From a virus: 39,085 bases of DNA. Shown here piece after piece: positions 30,898-37,966 of this stretch. The notes under the pieces were generated by a model that made no database searches, was not told where the DNA came from, and saw only the letters and a list, made by a program, of their open reading frames with translations. Where the stretch lies: positions 1 to 39,085 of IMG/VR virus record IMGVR_UViG_3300021376_000141, one strand, 5' to 3'. The position numbers were made by a program, and so were the translations under genes. How positions within the stretch are numbered: position 1 is the first letter of the stretch; each line of letters starts with the position of its first letter.

Positions 30898-31757
30898 CAG
30901 GAAGGGAATGCAGTGACAGGGCTAAACAGGATCGCGCTCACCTTTACGGCCCATTTGCTCTTATCGAGTAATACATAAAGCCTCTGTGGCCCTGCTGTTT
31001 TCGCCATGATTATGGGGCCGGGATCTTGACCTGCAGTCGTTTTCATCACTGTGATCTGTGAAGAGTCAGCAGTCAGACTTATTGGATTTACTTCACCCGT
31101 ACCAGTGGTGAGAAACTCTATCGGAACCTCATCTCCCGCTGTGTAGCTAGTAGTTGGGTCGTTCGTTGTGCAAACTGCGTGAGCCTTGAAAATGTGAGGA
31201 ACCTGAGCAAATCCATGACTGATGCTGTACCTTCCATTACCACTGTACAGCGTGTCCATTGGGGTGTTTGCGGTGACTTGCTTAAAAGTGGTCGAATTGA
31301 CAGATGTAAGCACCCCACCATCACTGAGGCTGAGACCAGTTCCAACCTCGATCTCACCAACCGTCCCAGCGGCCACCGCAGCCCTTCCAATCAAACGCTT
31401 CCCAGCAGCCGTGTCCTGAATCTTGGCGTAGGTGACCAGTCCGTTTCCGATCTCGATGGCATTGCCTCCGGTGAACTGCAGCCCTCCGCCCACGCTGATC
31501 TGAGTAGGATCGCCACTGCCAGCATCGTCCCTACCTATGAGCCTGTCCCCGTCGATGTTGTCTAGCTTTGAAAACGTAACCGCATTCTCTGCGATTGTTA
31601 GCGTTGTGACAGACCCAGCCGACAGTGACAGCGATCCGCCATCTACAGTGCCGGTGACATCCACCGATGGAGTGCCCAGCAGATTGAGCACTGTGGCGTC
31701 GAGCGTCGTGCTGTTGGTGACAGTGGTGCCGGGAGTTACAGTGACAAAGAGTGGCAT
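30897..31757 (-). CDS. Tail fibre paralogue A
   Basis: A 286-residue fibre-like protein. Its first 155 residues (PLFVTVTPGTTVTNSTTLD, then VDGGSLSLSAGSVT ... VGGGLQFTGGNAIEIGNG) match paralogue B, encoded just downstream. The rest is unique, with a YSISHGFAQVPHIFKAHAVC segment resembling small phage fibre caps and a final LYVLLDKSKWAVKVSAILF strand pair. Both genes lie directly after the tail nozzle gene, which suits tail-tip or tail-side fibres that recognise host surfaces. The start is ATG at 31757, 6 bases after the nozzle stop. Confidence 0.7.
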   Translation of the reverse strand: MPLFVTVTPGTTVTNSTTLDATVLNLLGTPSVDVTGTVDGGSLSLSAGSVTTLTIAENAVTFSKLDNIDGDRLIGRDDAGSGDPTQISVGGGLQFTGGNAIEIGNGLVTYAKIQDTAAGKRLIGRAAVAAGTVGEIEVGTGLSLSDGGVLTSVNSTTFKQVTANTPMDTLYSGNGRYSISHGFAQVPHIFKAHAVCTTNDPTTSYTAGDEVPIEFLTTGTGEVNPISLTADSSQITVMKTTAGQDPGPIIMAKTAGPQRLYVLLDKSKWAVKVSAILFSPVTAFPS

Positions 31758-31763
31758 GGTAGG

Positions 31764-34541
31764 TTAGACGTCGTTCTTGCCGTAGAGTCGGAAAGGAATC
31801 CCAACCACTTTGACATTGGCCACGATCAACGAGCCCCTATCGGTGGTCAGTATGGGTTGAGCCGCAGCAGCATGACCCTTGAGACGAGCCTTGTGCGCAT
31901 AGGACTGATGCAGACCAGCGGTCCAGCCATTGGCTCCGCACTGTAGCACTGGAAGCGTCGAATAGTCCTGCCGATACGGAGCGCGGAAGTTGTCACCGCT
32001 GTTGGTCGTGTTGTAGGCGGTCGATCCGTAGCGGTAGTAGAGCGTCCGGTCCTTGGTTGTGTCCGTTGCCAGCACGATCTCCTCGTCCACCCCATCGAAT
32101 GCCACGCTGAGATCATACCTCGTGTTCCAGTTGCGGACCTCGATATGCAGGTCAGTCCACTGCTTGTGTTCAATAGCATCACCTGTGTAACCACGGAACT
32201 CTACACGGGTCTCGATCTCATACCTCGTGCCGGTGGCGTTGCGGTCGAACAGGGCATCCTTGTCGAAGTTGTGGACGAACCCGCTCTCGTCAGCGAACAC
32301 AAGACGCTCAGTGCCCGAGATCACAAGACGCTCGAAGAACTTCGGGTTCAGCAGCTCACCTTCCCAGTACCCCTCCCACGCTTGATTGAGGAAGTTGTAG
32401 ACCAGCACGCGGTCATTGGTTCCATCTCCACCCTCGGTTGGATGCGCCAGCAGATAACGGTTGTCGAAGTAGGCCGCACAGCTCTTGGACCAGTTCACCT
32501 CGTCGATGTCGTCCACCAGATTCTGAATGCTGTCAGAGAGCGGAAGAATTACCGACTGGCTGATTCCGTACTCGGTCTGTTTGAGGCTGATGATCCCGCG
32601 CTGGGACAGGAAGATCAGGTCAGAGCCGGTGTTGACCACCGAGTTGGGAGCCACGCAGCCATACTCCCGCGTCACCTCGGTCAACCGCACAGTGCTTAGG
32701 TCACCGTATAGGTTCTCGATGGCAAGGATGGAACGCTGCTTGAAGACGACGAGCGTGGTATTGTTAAAGGCCGCAATGGTCACCACACGGTCATTGGCAC
32801 CCGTGTTGAGCTTGAAGTCGTTGATGACGCGGCTGTAGTGCAGCGGATCCAGAATGTCCGACACGGCCAAGAAGTCGTTGCCGTAGATCATCAGCAGCCG
32901 GTTCTGGAAGTAGAGGCCATCCCGACCAGCAGGAATGTTGGCTCCAGAGGATGCACTTTTCTGAATCGTACCAGTACCGGAGGCAACGATGTCCACCAGC
33001 GTGGTCGGCATCCCAATCGTGATCGTCGGCGCAGAACTGTAGCTGCCCGGATTCACTACGTTGATCGCCGTGACCTTGCCGTCAGTGATGGTCGTGGTGG
33101 CCGTAGCCGCACCGCTAGAGAATGTAACGCTAGGTGCCGTTCCGTATCCGCTGCCCTGATTGCGTATCGAGATCGTGGCAATGCCTGTCGGAGGCGATCC
33201 AGATGCCAGATTGACCTCTCCAGTTGCACGCTCTGCATCGTTTAGCGAGTCCAGCTCCTCGGTGTCACCACGGAATAGGCGCAGCGTGTTCTCATCGACC
33301 GGGAACACATAGTAGATGCCATCCAGAGGACTTGGAGATGCTCCGGTGACAGTGCTCGTGACCGTGCAGTTGCTGATCGTGACTTGATCGCCGGGAACGA
33401 AGTTGTGGTTTGGCACCGTGATGGTGTCCAACGTGGGGTCAGCCGCCACAATCGACCGGGAGAACGGCACCCGATCAAACCCCTTGTCGAGCGCAAGCTG
33501 TTGTTCACCGCCCGAATAGGACGCCTGCATGATGAGTGGCAGGCCATCGTTCTGATAGCTCTCCAGCCCCTGCGTTATATCGTAGGACGTCGTGTTGTTC
33601 TGCAGCTCAAGGTAGAACCCGTTGGCCGAGGTCAGGCCGGTGCGCAGGTCCAGCTTGTTGGTGGCCGCCAGAGCGTTTCCTTGAGTCAGGTGCAGCGTGA
33701 TAGCACTCCCAACCACGTTGACATAGAGAGCGAACCCCTGACCGCTGGAGGTTGCCCCAGTCCACAACGGAGTCTGCGTACCAGTCTGCCCCACGATCAC
33801 CCGATCCCCAGTCTGCAGGTCAGGCGTGACGTTGAGCGTTATGGTGTCCGTGGATCCGTTGACGTCGGTGCCGTTGAAGTAGTACCGCGCTGGTCCCGGC
33901 CTGAGCATCACCACAGAGTCCCCGCACTGGATCAGCCTGACATCATCGTAGAAGTCGTGGCCGTTCATCGAGATCTCTAGGTGCCCCTGATTCGGACGCA
34001 GCAGATACACCCGACCCTGTCCACCGTCACTGCGAGCCACATTCGATGCAACAAGCAGGCCCTGCTTCCCGGTTGTCTTGTCCCGATATTTCAGGATGGC
34101 CACCACGTCTGTTATTGCGCTGGTTGACGAGTAGTAGGTAAACGTCTGCGGATTCGGATTGCTGAACGTGTACGCACTCGTAGACATCACCGCGTTGGAG
34201 TTGTCTATGCTCTTGGATAGAAGCCGAGTGCCGTTCTTGAAGACGAGTTCAGGGGTGACCTGATTGCATGAGAGGATGGTGTTGACCGCAACCTGACTCA
34301 GACCGCTTGCAGTGTTTACCGTAGAGCTGTTGGCCGTGACGTTTGCTGTGAACGTGGCCGTGTTCCAGATGCCAGCCCACTTAGGCCGAACCACGCCCCA
34401 GCGATTCTTGATGTTCTTGTCCTGAAACCTCCGATTGACTGCCAGCGAGACATAGCCCGGAGGCAACAGGTCGGCATTGATCCGAGAGTTCATCCCAGTG
34501 AACCCATCATCCTGAGCAACAAGCTGTGGAATGTCTGGCAT
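31764..34541 (-). CDS. Tail nozzle / tubular B-like protein
   Basis: A 925-residue protein. The opening DGFTGMNSRINADLLPPGYV, then SLAVNRRFQDKNIKNRWG, is the signature start of large podovirus tail nozzle proteins. The body is strand-rich, with Gly/Thr-rich repeats around 440-530 (SIRNQGSGYGTAPSVTFSSG). A propeller-like region follows (SVVNTGSDLIFLSQRGIISL, KQTEYGIS ... ILAIENLYGDLSTVRLT, KSCAAYFDNRYLLAHP). The nozzle closes the tail until ejection. The gene overlaps the adaptor gene by one base (TGATG). The call rests on N-terminal motif, size and position. Confidence 0.75.
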   Translation of the reverse strand: MPDIPQLVAQDDGFTGMNSRINADLLPPGYVSLAVNRRFQDKNIKNRWGVVRPKWAGIWNTATFTANVTANSSTVNTASGLSQVAVNTILSCNQVTPELVFKNGTRLLSKSIDNSNAVMSTSAYTFSNPNPQTFTYYSSTSAITDVVAILKYRDKTTGKQGLLVASNVARSDGGQGRVYLLRPNQGHLEISMNGHDFYDDVRLIQCGDSVVMLRPGPARYYFNGTDVNGSTDTITLNVTPDLQTGDRVIVGQTGTQTPLWTGATSSGQGFALYVNVVGSAITLHLTQGNALAATNKLDLRTGLTSANGFYLELQNNTTSYDITQGLESYQNDGLPLIMQASYSGGEQQLALDKGFDRVPFSRSIVAADPTLDTITVPNHNFVPGDQVTISNCTVTSTVTGASPSPLDGIYYVFPVDENTLRLFRGDTEELDSLNDAERATGEVNLASGSPPTGIATISIRNQGSGYGTAPSVTFSSGAATATTTITDGKVTAINVVNPGSYSSAPTITIGMPTTLVDIVASGTGTIQKSASSGANIPAGRDGLYFQNRLLMIYGNDFLAVSDILDPLHYSRVINDFKLNTGANDRVVTIAAFNNTTLVVFKQRSILAIENLYGDLSTVRLTEVTREYGCVAPNSVVNTGSDLIFLSQRGIISLKQTEYGISQSVILPLSDSIQNLVDDIDEVNWSKSCAAYFDNRYLLAHPTEGGDGTNDRVLVYNFLNQAWEGYWEGELLNPKFFERLVISGTERLVFADESGFVHNFDKDALFDRNATGTRYEIETRVEFRGYTGDAIEHKQWTDLHIEVRNWNTRYDLSVAFDGVDEEIVLATDTTKDRTLYYRYGSTAYNTTNSGDNFRAPYRQDYSTLPVLQCGANGWTAGLHQSYAHKARLKGHAAAAQPILTTDRGSLIVANVKVVGIPFRLYGKNDV

Positions 34542-35464
34542 CAGCGTGTCGGTACAACGATCTGGCGTGTCTGCATCTCCTGTCGGGAAACCTTGTCCAC
34601 CTCATCAGACAAAGCGGACTCACCCAACTGCAGAAACTCGTTTCCGAGATCCACCTTACCATCCACACGCAGCATCTGACCGGCGGACCTGTAGGCACAG
34701 ATCTCAGCGAACCTGTACGGGATCGTAGACGGATCTGATGTGTAGATGGGCGGCAGCAGGCGAGCCTCAATCCAAACGTACGGAAGCTGGTCGAGCACAA
34801 GCATCCCGTCCGGTCCAAACGAGTAGGCAACGTCCCTAGACTGGAATCGATTTGCCCTAGGATCCTGCTGTAGGACCACAAAGATTTCACCAAGCTCCTG
34901 AGAACGTGTCGAACCGTCAGGGTTCTGCTGCTGGTTGACGTAGCGGAAGAAGGGATTCAGCACACCCCAGTAGGTCGTGTTGGTCGGCACTGTTCCAACG
35001 CTGGGAGTGGCCACACACTGGTAGTACTGCTGATTGGCCTCATAGAGAACGATGTCACCTAGGACATACGCTGTTGTAGAACTCCAGCTAGCCCCGACAG
35101 TGCCCTGATAGGAAGGCAGAGCTTCGGCCCAGTAGGCTGCGTTCAAGGTTCCGTTGGGGCCACTCGTCGTCGGATCATTGCCAGCGGTTCCAGACGCATT
35201 GACCACCTGATAGTACTTCTCCTCTGTCGGGAAGTAGACCACGGCGCCTACGGAGTACGTTGTCGCTGCGTTGTAGGTGCGAGCAAAGAACTCCTGTTGA
35301 ACCACCGTCTGCTCAGGCCAGTCGAATGCCTCCCACGCCTGACGCAGCGCCGAGTTGATGAACGTGCGGAAGAAGCTGGCCTCCTCAGTGGTCGGTGGAT
35401 AGACCCGGCCAGTCAGCTCGCAGGCTTTCTCCAAGACGTAGGTGTATGTGACGGTCTTAGCCAT
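34541..35464 (-). CDS. Tail adaptor (tubular A-like) with two CBM5/12-like inserts
   Basis: A 307-residue protein. Residues 1-60 (TYTYVLEKACELTGRVYPP ... FINSALRQAWEAFDWPE) and 190-307 (QELGEIFVVLQQDPRA ... LPYVWIEARLLPP ... IPYRFAEICAYRSAGQML) look like the helical adaptor that joins portal and nozzle. Between them are two repeats shaped like chitin-binding carbohydrate modules. One is at 67-115 (TTYSVGAVVYFPTEEKYYQV ... AAYWAE) and the other at 127-170 (TAYVLGDIVLYEANQQYYQC ... TTYWGVL). Such inserts would project from the tail and may bind glycans. The gene is followed by the nozzle, as expected. Confidence 0.75.
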   Translation of the reverse strand: MAKTVTYTYVLEKACELTGRVYPPTTEEASFFRTFINSALRQAWEAFDWPEQTVVQQEFFARTYNAATTYSVGAVVYFPTEEKYYQVVNASGTAGNDPTTSGPNGTLNAAYWAEALPSYQGTVGASWSSTTAYVLGDIVLYEANQQYYQCVATPSVGTVPTNTTYWGVLNPFFRYVNQQQNPDGSTRSQELGEIFVVLQQDPRANRFQSRDVAYSFGPDGMLVLDQLPYVWIEARLLPPIYTSDPSTIPYRFAEICAYRSAGQMLRVDGKVDLGNEFLQLGESALSDEVDKVSRQEMQTRQIVVPTR

Positions 35465-35467
35465 AGG

Positions 35468-35713
35468 TCACCAGCTTTTACACGCCCAATAGCGAGCCTT
35501 GAGTTTGCTCCCCGGATCGTCGCAGTTCATCCGTGCGCGGAAGTTGGCCCTGCGCTCTGGAATGTGCTTTTTGATGCTCATGTTCGGATCGCCGAACCGA
35601 ACGAGCCGGACCGTGTCACCTTCCTTGGCGAGCACCGCGGATTTCTTCGATGCTCCCGGCGTGCTCTTCGGCTTGTTGTAGCCGGAGAACTTCTGGCCCT
35701 TGTAGTTGATCAT
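35468..35713 (-). CDS. Conserved small head/structural protein (RFGDPNM family)
   Basis: An 81-residue basic protein with the highly recognisable run VRLVRFGDPNMSIKKHIPER, then RRANFRARMNCDDPG and KARYWACKSW. This C-terminal block is widespread in environmental tailed phages, where it lies among structural genes. Its role is not established; a head or packaging part is likely. Its ATG overlaps the stop of the preceding 49-residue gene (ATGA), and it ends 3 bases before the adaptor gene. Confidence 0.75.
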   Translation of the reverse strand: MINYKGQKFSGYNKPKSTPGASKKSAVLAKEGDTVRLVRFGDPNMSIKKHIPERRANFRARMNCDDPGSKLKARYWACKSW

Positions 35714-35859
35714 TCTGCGGGCGCGTCTTCTTGAGCCTGCGGGAAGATGATCTGGACAGACTGGACAGGGTTTCCATCCGAGTCAGTGACGCTGACCACG
35801 TCACTCTGAGCCTCGACCTGCGAGACAGTCCCATCTGCGTTCACGACATTGACGATCAT
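35710..35859 (-). CDS. 49-residue acidic hypothetical protein
   Basis: A short gene starting at ATG 35859, one base after the lipoprotein stop (TAA C ATG), and ending in an ATGA overlap with the next gene. The product is strand-like and acidic (IVNVVNADGTVSQVEAQSDV, VSVTDSDGNPVQSVQ..., ending QEDAPAE). Tight packing on both sides and a regular codon pattern support it. No family or function is recognised. Confidence 0.55.
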   Translation of the reverse strand: MIVNVVNADGTVSQVEAQSDVVSVTDSDGNPVQSVQIIFPQAQEDAPAE

Positions 35860-35860
35860 G

Positions 35861-36085
35861 TTAGTCCTTTGGAAGTGCGTACCAGCCCTCTGGCAGCAGC
35901 ACGCGGTTTGAAGATCTTATGCTCTGCCCTTTTGAGTCCAGCACCCAGACCCGAACTTTGACAGGCTCGGCGAGTCTCACAGGTTCACCGTTGGGCACCA
36001 GCACCACCCTTGTCGCGCACCCGCTGCTCATGCTGGCGAATGCGATCCAAGAGACGATCACGCAGAGCTGGATCACGTTTTGCAT
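35861..36085 (-). CDS. Lipoprotein, candidate outer-membrane spanin
   Basis: A 74-residue protein with an N-terminal hydrophobic stretch (LCVIVSWIAFASM) and a lipobox-like SSGC, with the predicted lipid-bearing cysteine near residue 23. The rest (RVVLVPNGEPVRLAEPVKVR, VWVLDSKGQ ... VLLPEGWYALP) matches a small family of phage lipoproteins next to holin genes. The first third of the gene lies in another frame inside the preceding helical gene, as in Rz/Rz1. It should sit in the outer membrane and help disrupt it at lysis. The lipobox lacks the usual leucine, so processing is less certain. Confidence 0.65.
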   Translation of the reverse strand: MQNVIQLCVIVSWIAFASMSSGCATRVVLVPNGEPVRLAEPVKVRVWVLDSKGQSIRSSNRVLLPEGWYALPKD

Positions 36086-36161
36086 CTTCGCTGGTGGTAT
36101 CTCTGCGCAGCAGATGCTCGATGAACTTGAGCACTGCCAACAGGATCTGCTCGATGATCAC
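35985..36161 (-). CDS. Candidate inner-membrane spanin-like protein
   Basis: A 58-residue product beginning GTG at 36161, which overlaps the stop of the holin-like gene (GTGA). It has an N-terminal hydrophobic/amphipathic helix (IIEQILLAVLKFIEHLL), then a charged helical tail (ALRDRLLDRIRQHEQRVRD). It overlaps the lipoprotein gene by 101 bases in another frame. Order and overlap resemble i-spanin/o-spanin pairs. The N-terminal segment is short for a full membrane anchor, so the role is tentative. Confidence 0.5.
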   Translation of the reverse strand: MIIEQILLAVLKFIEHLLRRDTTSEDAKRDPALRDRLLDRIRQHEQRVRDKGGAGAQR

Positions 36162-36337
36162 TTAGGAGCCTCGACCGACTTCTTCTTTGAGACGTAGCCC
36201 CACACCGCTGCAGCGATCGTGATGATGGCGCCGACGACCTCAGGCAACTGGTCGGCACTCACCAGCCCCTTGGCGACGAGATAGCCACCGCCAGCGGACA
36301 GGACGTGTCGGATCAGACTCTTGATGGATTCATTCAT
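36158..36337 (-). CDS. Holin-like small membrane protein (Pam3 gp28-like)
   Basis: A 59-residue protein (NESIKSLIRHVLSAGGGYLV, AKGLVSADQLPEVVGAIITI, AAAVWGYVSKKKS...). The pattern is short helix, Gly-rich segment, LV-AKG turn, hydrophobic helix VVGAIITIAAAVWGYV and basic tail. It matches small phage proteins annotated as putative holins. The start overlaps the preceding membrane gene by eight bases. It lies just upstream of the spanin-like pair. Confidence 0.65.
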   Translation of the reverse strand: MNESIKSLIRHVLSAGGGYLVAKGLVSADQLPEVVGAIITIAAAVWGYVSKKKSVEAPK

Positions 36338-36530
36338 TGGATTTGGGGTCGTTGTCGGATGGTTTCTTGAAGAACGTCTTCCAGAACGCGTACACGGCCA
36401 GAATGAAGCCGAGCAACGCGGTTGAGAACTGCATGTACATCGTCAGCGCAGGAATCAACGACAGGATCGTTGAGACGCCCGCGGCTGCGAGTATTCCAGT
36501 TGGCGTGTTGTTGTCGTGGCTCGTGTGCAT
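36330..36530 (-). CDS. Small two-TM membrane protein, holin candidate
   Basis: A 66-residue protein. A polar N-terminus (HTSHDNNTPT) is followed by GILAAAGVSTILSLIPALTM and FSTALLGFILAVYAFW, with a positively charged then acidic tail (KTFFKKPSDNDPK). Two membrane segments with a charged end fit a class II holin or antiholin. It directly precedes the Pam3-like gene, with which it overlaps. Confidence 0.6.
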   Translation of the reverse strand: MHTSHDNNTPTGILAAAGVSTILSLIPALTMYMQFSTALLGFILAVYAFWKTFFKKPSDNDPKSNE

Positions 36531-36778
36531 CAGTAGCGACGATTGTGTGCGATGAATGTGCCCCCTGAAGCTGCGACCGAAGTGAACACACCGTCGATCT
36601 CAGTACCGGCGCCGATGGATACTCCGGTCGGGAAGTTGGTGATGTTGCCGGTGACAGCGCTGAACGTGCAGGCAGTGATGCACTGGATCTTGCGGAAGGT
36701 TCCGGTCACTGCGCTGGTGTCCGTGTTTGCTGTTCCGCCGTACTCACCGGCGAGTTGAAGATTGGCTCCTACGTTCAT
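36530..36778 (-). CDS. Small beta-rich virion-region protein
   Basis: An 82-residue protein starting NVGANLQLAGEYGGTANTDT, with SAVTGTFRKIQCITACTFS and IGAGTEIDGVFTSVAASGG. It is strand-rich and Gly/Thr-rich. Similar small proteins occur in phage structural regions, possibly as decoration or fibre-associated parts. The start is preceded by an A/C-rich leader with no ribosome-binding purines. The end overlaps the holin-like gene (TGATG). Confidence 0.6.
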   Translation of the reverse strand: MNVGANLQLAGEYGGTANTDTSAVTGTFRKIQCITACTFSAVTGNITNFPTGVSIGAGTEIDGVFTSVAASGGTFIAHNRRY

Positions 36779-36811
36779 GGCGCGTCTGTTTTGGTGGTTG
36801 TCTGTAAAGGA

Positions 36812-37153
36812 TCAAGGCTGGTTTCCGGTATTCGCCCACGGCAATGGCGGCGTGATGATCGGCGGGTTGATCGCCTGCTGGATCTGCTGCTGCACAGCGG
36901 CCTCGGTGACAGCCCGATCCACGCCAGAGGTCCAGCACCACTGGAGCACCTCGTTCAGGGTGAGGTCGGCGTACTCGATGAAGGCGCTCGGATCAGGAGG
37001 CGAGAAGGACACCGTTGAGAAGGTGGTTCCGCTGTACTCTTTGCCACCGGATGTTTCAGTTCCGGAGCAACGCCAAGCGGCGGTGACCACTACGTTTGTG
37101 AGATCGCCTTCGGTGGGTTTGACCCAGAGGGCGTCGATGGACCAATTAATCAT
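36812..37153 (-). CDS. Conserved small phage protein (DUF7936-like)
   Basis: A 113-residue protein with the pattern WSIDALWVKPTEGDLTNVVV, AAWRCSGTE ... FSPPDPSAFIEYADLTLNEV, LQWCW ... PPLPWANTG. This combination of a WV-P-x-x-G-L-x-N-VV start, a DP-x-FI-Y-DLT middle and a PLPW end is a recurrent small phage protein near tail genes. Its function is unknown. Confidence 0.65.
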   Translation of the reverse strand: MINWSIDALWVKPTEGDLTNVVVTAAWRCSGTETSGGKEYSGTTFSTVSFSPPDPSAFIEYADLTLNEVLQWCWTSGVDRAVTEAAVQQQIQQAINPPIITPPLPWANTGNQP

Positions 37154-37156
37154 AGG

Positions 37157-37312
37157 TTATTCGGGTTGGGGTTGCTGCTTCGAGGATTCTGCGAGGATCT
37201 TCTCGGTGAGGATGACACCGGCCTTGGCGACTTGGATGCCGCCGCTTTTGATTGCGATGTCGATGAGTTGCAGGAGCGCGTTGGCCTCCTCCTTGGTGAG
37301 TTCAATGGTCAT
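37157..37312 (-). CDS. 51-residue conserved helical phage protein
   Basis: A short gene with ATG at 37312 and stop at 37157, just before the DUF7936-like start. The product (TIELTKEEANALLQLIDIAI, KSGGIQVAKAGVILTEKILA) is a helical hairpin of a type seen in many phages beside tail genes. The leader is CACCAAACCAAAAC, A and C only. Function unknown. Confidence 0.6.
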   Translation of the reverse strand: MTIELTKEEANALLQLIDIAIKSGGIQVAKAGVILTEKILAESSKQQPQPE

Positions 37313-37327
37313 GTTTTGGTTTGGTGA

Positions 37328-37963
37328 TTAGCTCCAGAAATTGATTACAAACGATCTAAGCGAAATTTCGGCGTCACTAGCAGACGATGACAGGTCGTTC
37401 ACCTGCAATGTCCTGATGTAAAACAATGTGTCAGTGCCTGAAATTGATAGAGTTCCATTGATGCTTGCGATGTCACCTATGGTCTTGCCTTTGAAGTTGA
37501 GCGTTCCGATGTCGGTCCAATCACCGTCGCTTGTTGAATTTGTAGTCGCCCTTTGAAACTTAATCCCAAAGTTTCCGCCAGAGGGTTCTGATCCAGCGGA
37601 GTATGCAGGAGCCGTCACGCAAACAGCAGAGATTCTATAATTTGCAGGCTTAAATGGTATGACGAACTTGCAGCCCCTTAACTTGCTATCGGCCTGATCC
37701 CCGATGCCGTCCCATGGCCATCCATAGTTGCTTTTGCCCGTGTTTACAGATACTACTTCGGCTGTTCCTGTTCCGTTTGCTCCAAAGATTGTTGCCAGAA
37801 AATCCCTAGGGGCCGTCGTCCCACCACCAGCAGAAACGATGTCGTCTACGGTGCGATACTTGACCGTGTTGTTGGCCCCCTCCAGAACAGCGACCTTGGT
37901 GGAGCCGGTTGGGCTGGCACCTAGAGCCACATTCTTGAGATCAGGATTTACGAGGAACTCCAT
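37328..37963 (-). CDS. Tail fibre-associated / receptor-binding candidate
   Basis: A 211-residue protein whose ATG lies 3 bases after the stop of the large tail fibre. The N-terminal 45 residues (EFLVNPDLKNVALGASPTGS, ending TVDDIVSAGGGTTAP) resemble a fibre stalk or connector. The rest looks like a beta-sandwich (CKFVIPFKPANYRISAVCVT ... FYIRTLQVNDLSSSASDAEI). It may be a fibre tip or chaperone-like partner. No named family is recognised. Confidence 0.6.
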   Translation of the reverse strand: MEFLVNPDLKNVALGASPTGSTKVAVLEGANNTVKYRTVDDIVSAGGGTTAPRDFLATIFGANGTGTAEVVSVNTGKSNYGWPWDGIGDQADSKLRGCKFVIPFKPANYRISAVCVTAPAYSAGSEPSGGNFGIKFQRATTNSTSDGDWTDIGTLNFKGKTIGDIASINGTLSISGTDTLFYIRTLQVNDLSSSASDAEISLRSFVINFWS

Positions 37964-37966
37964 AGA

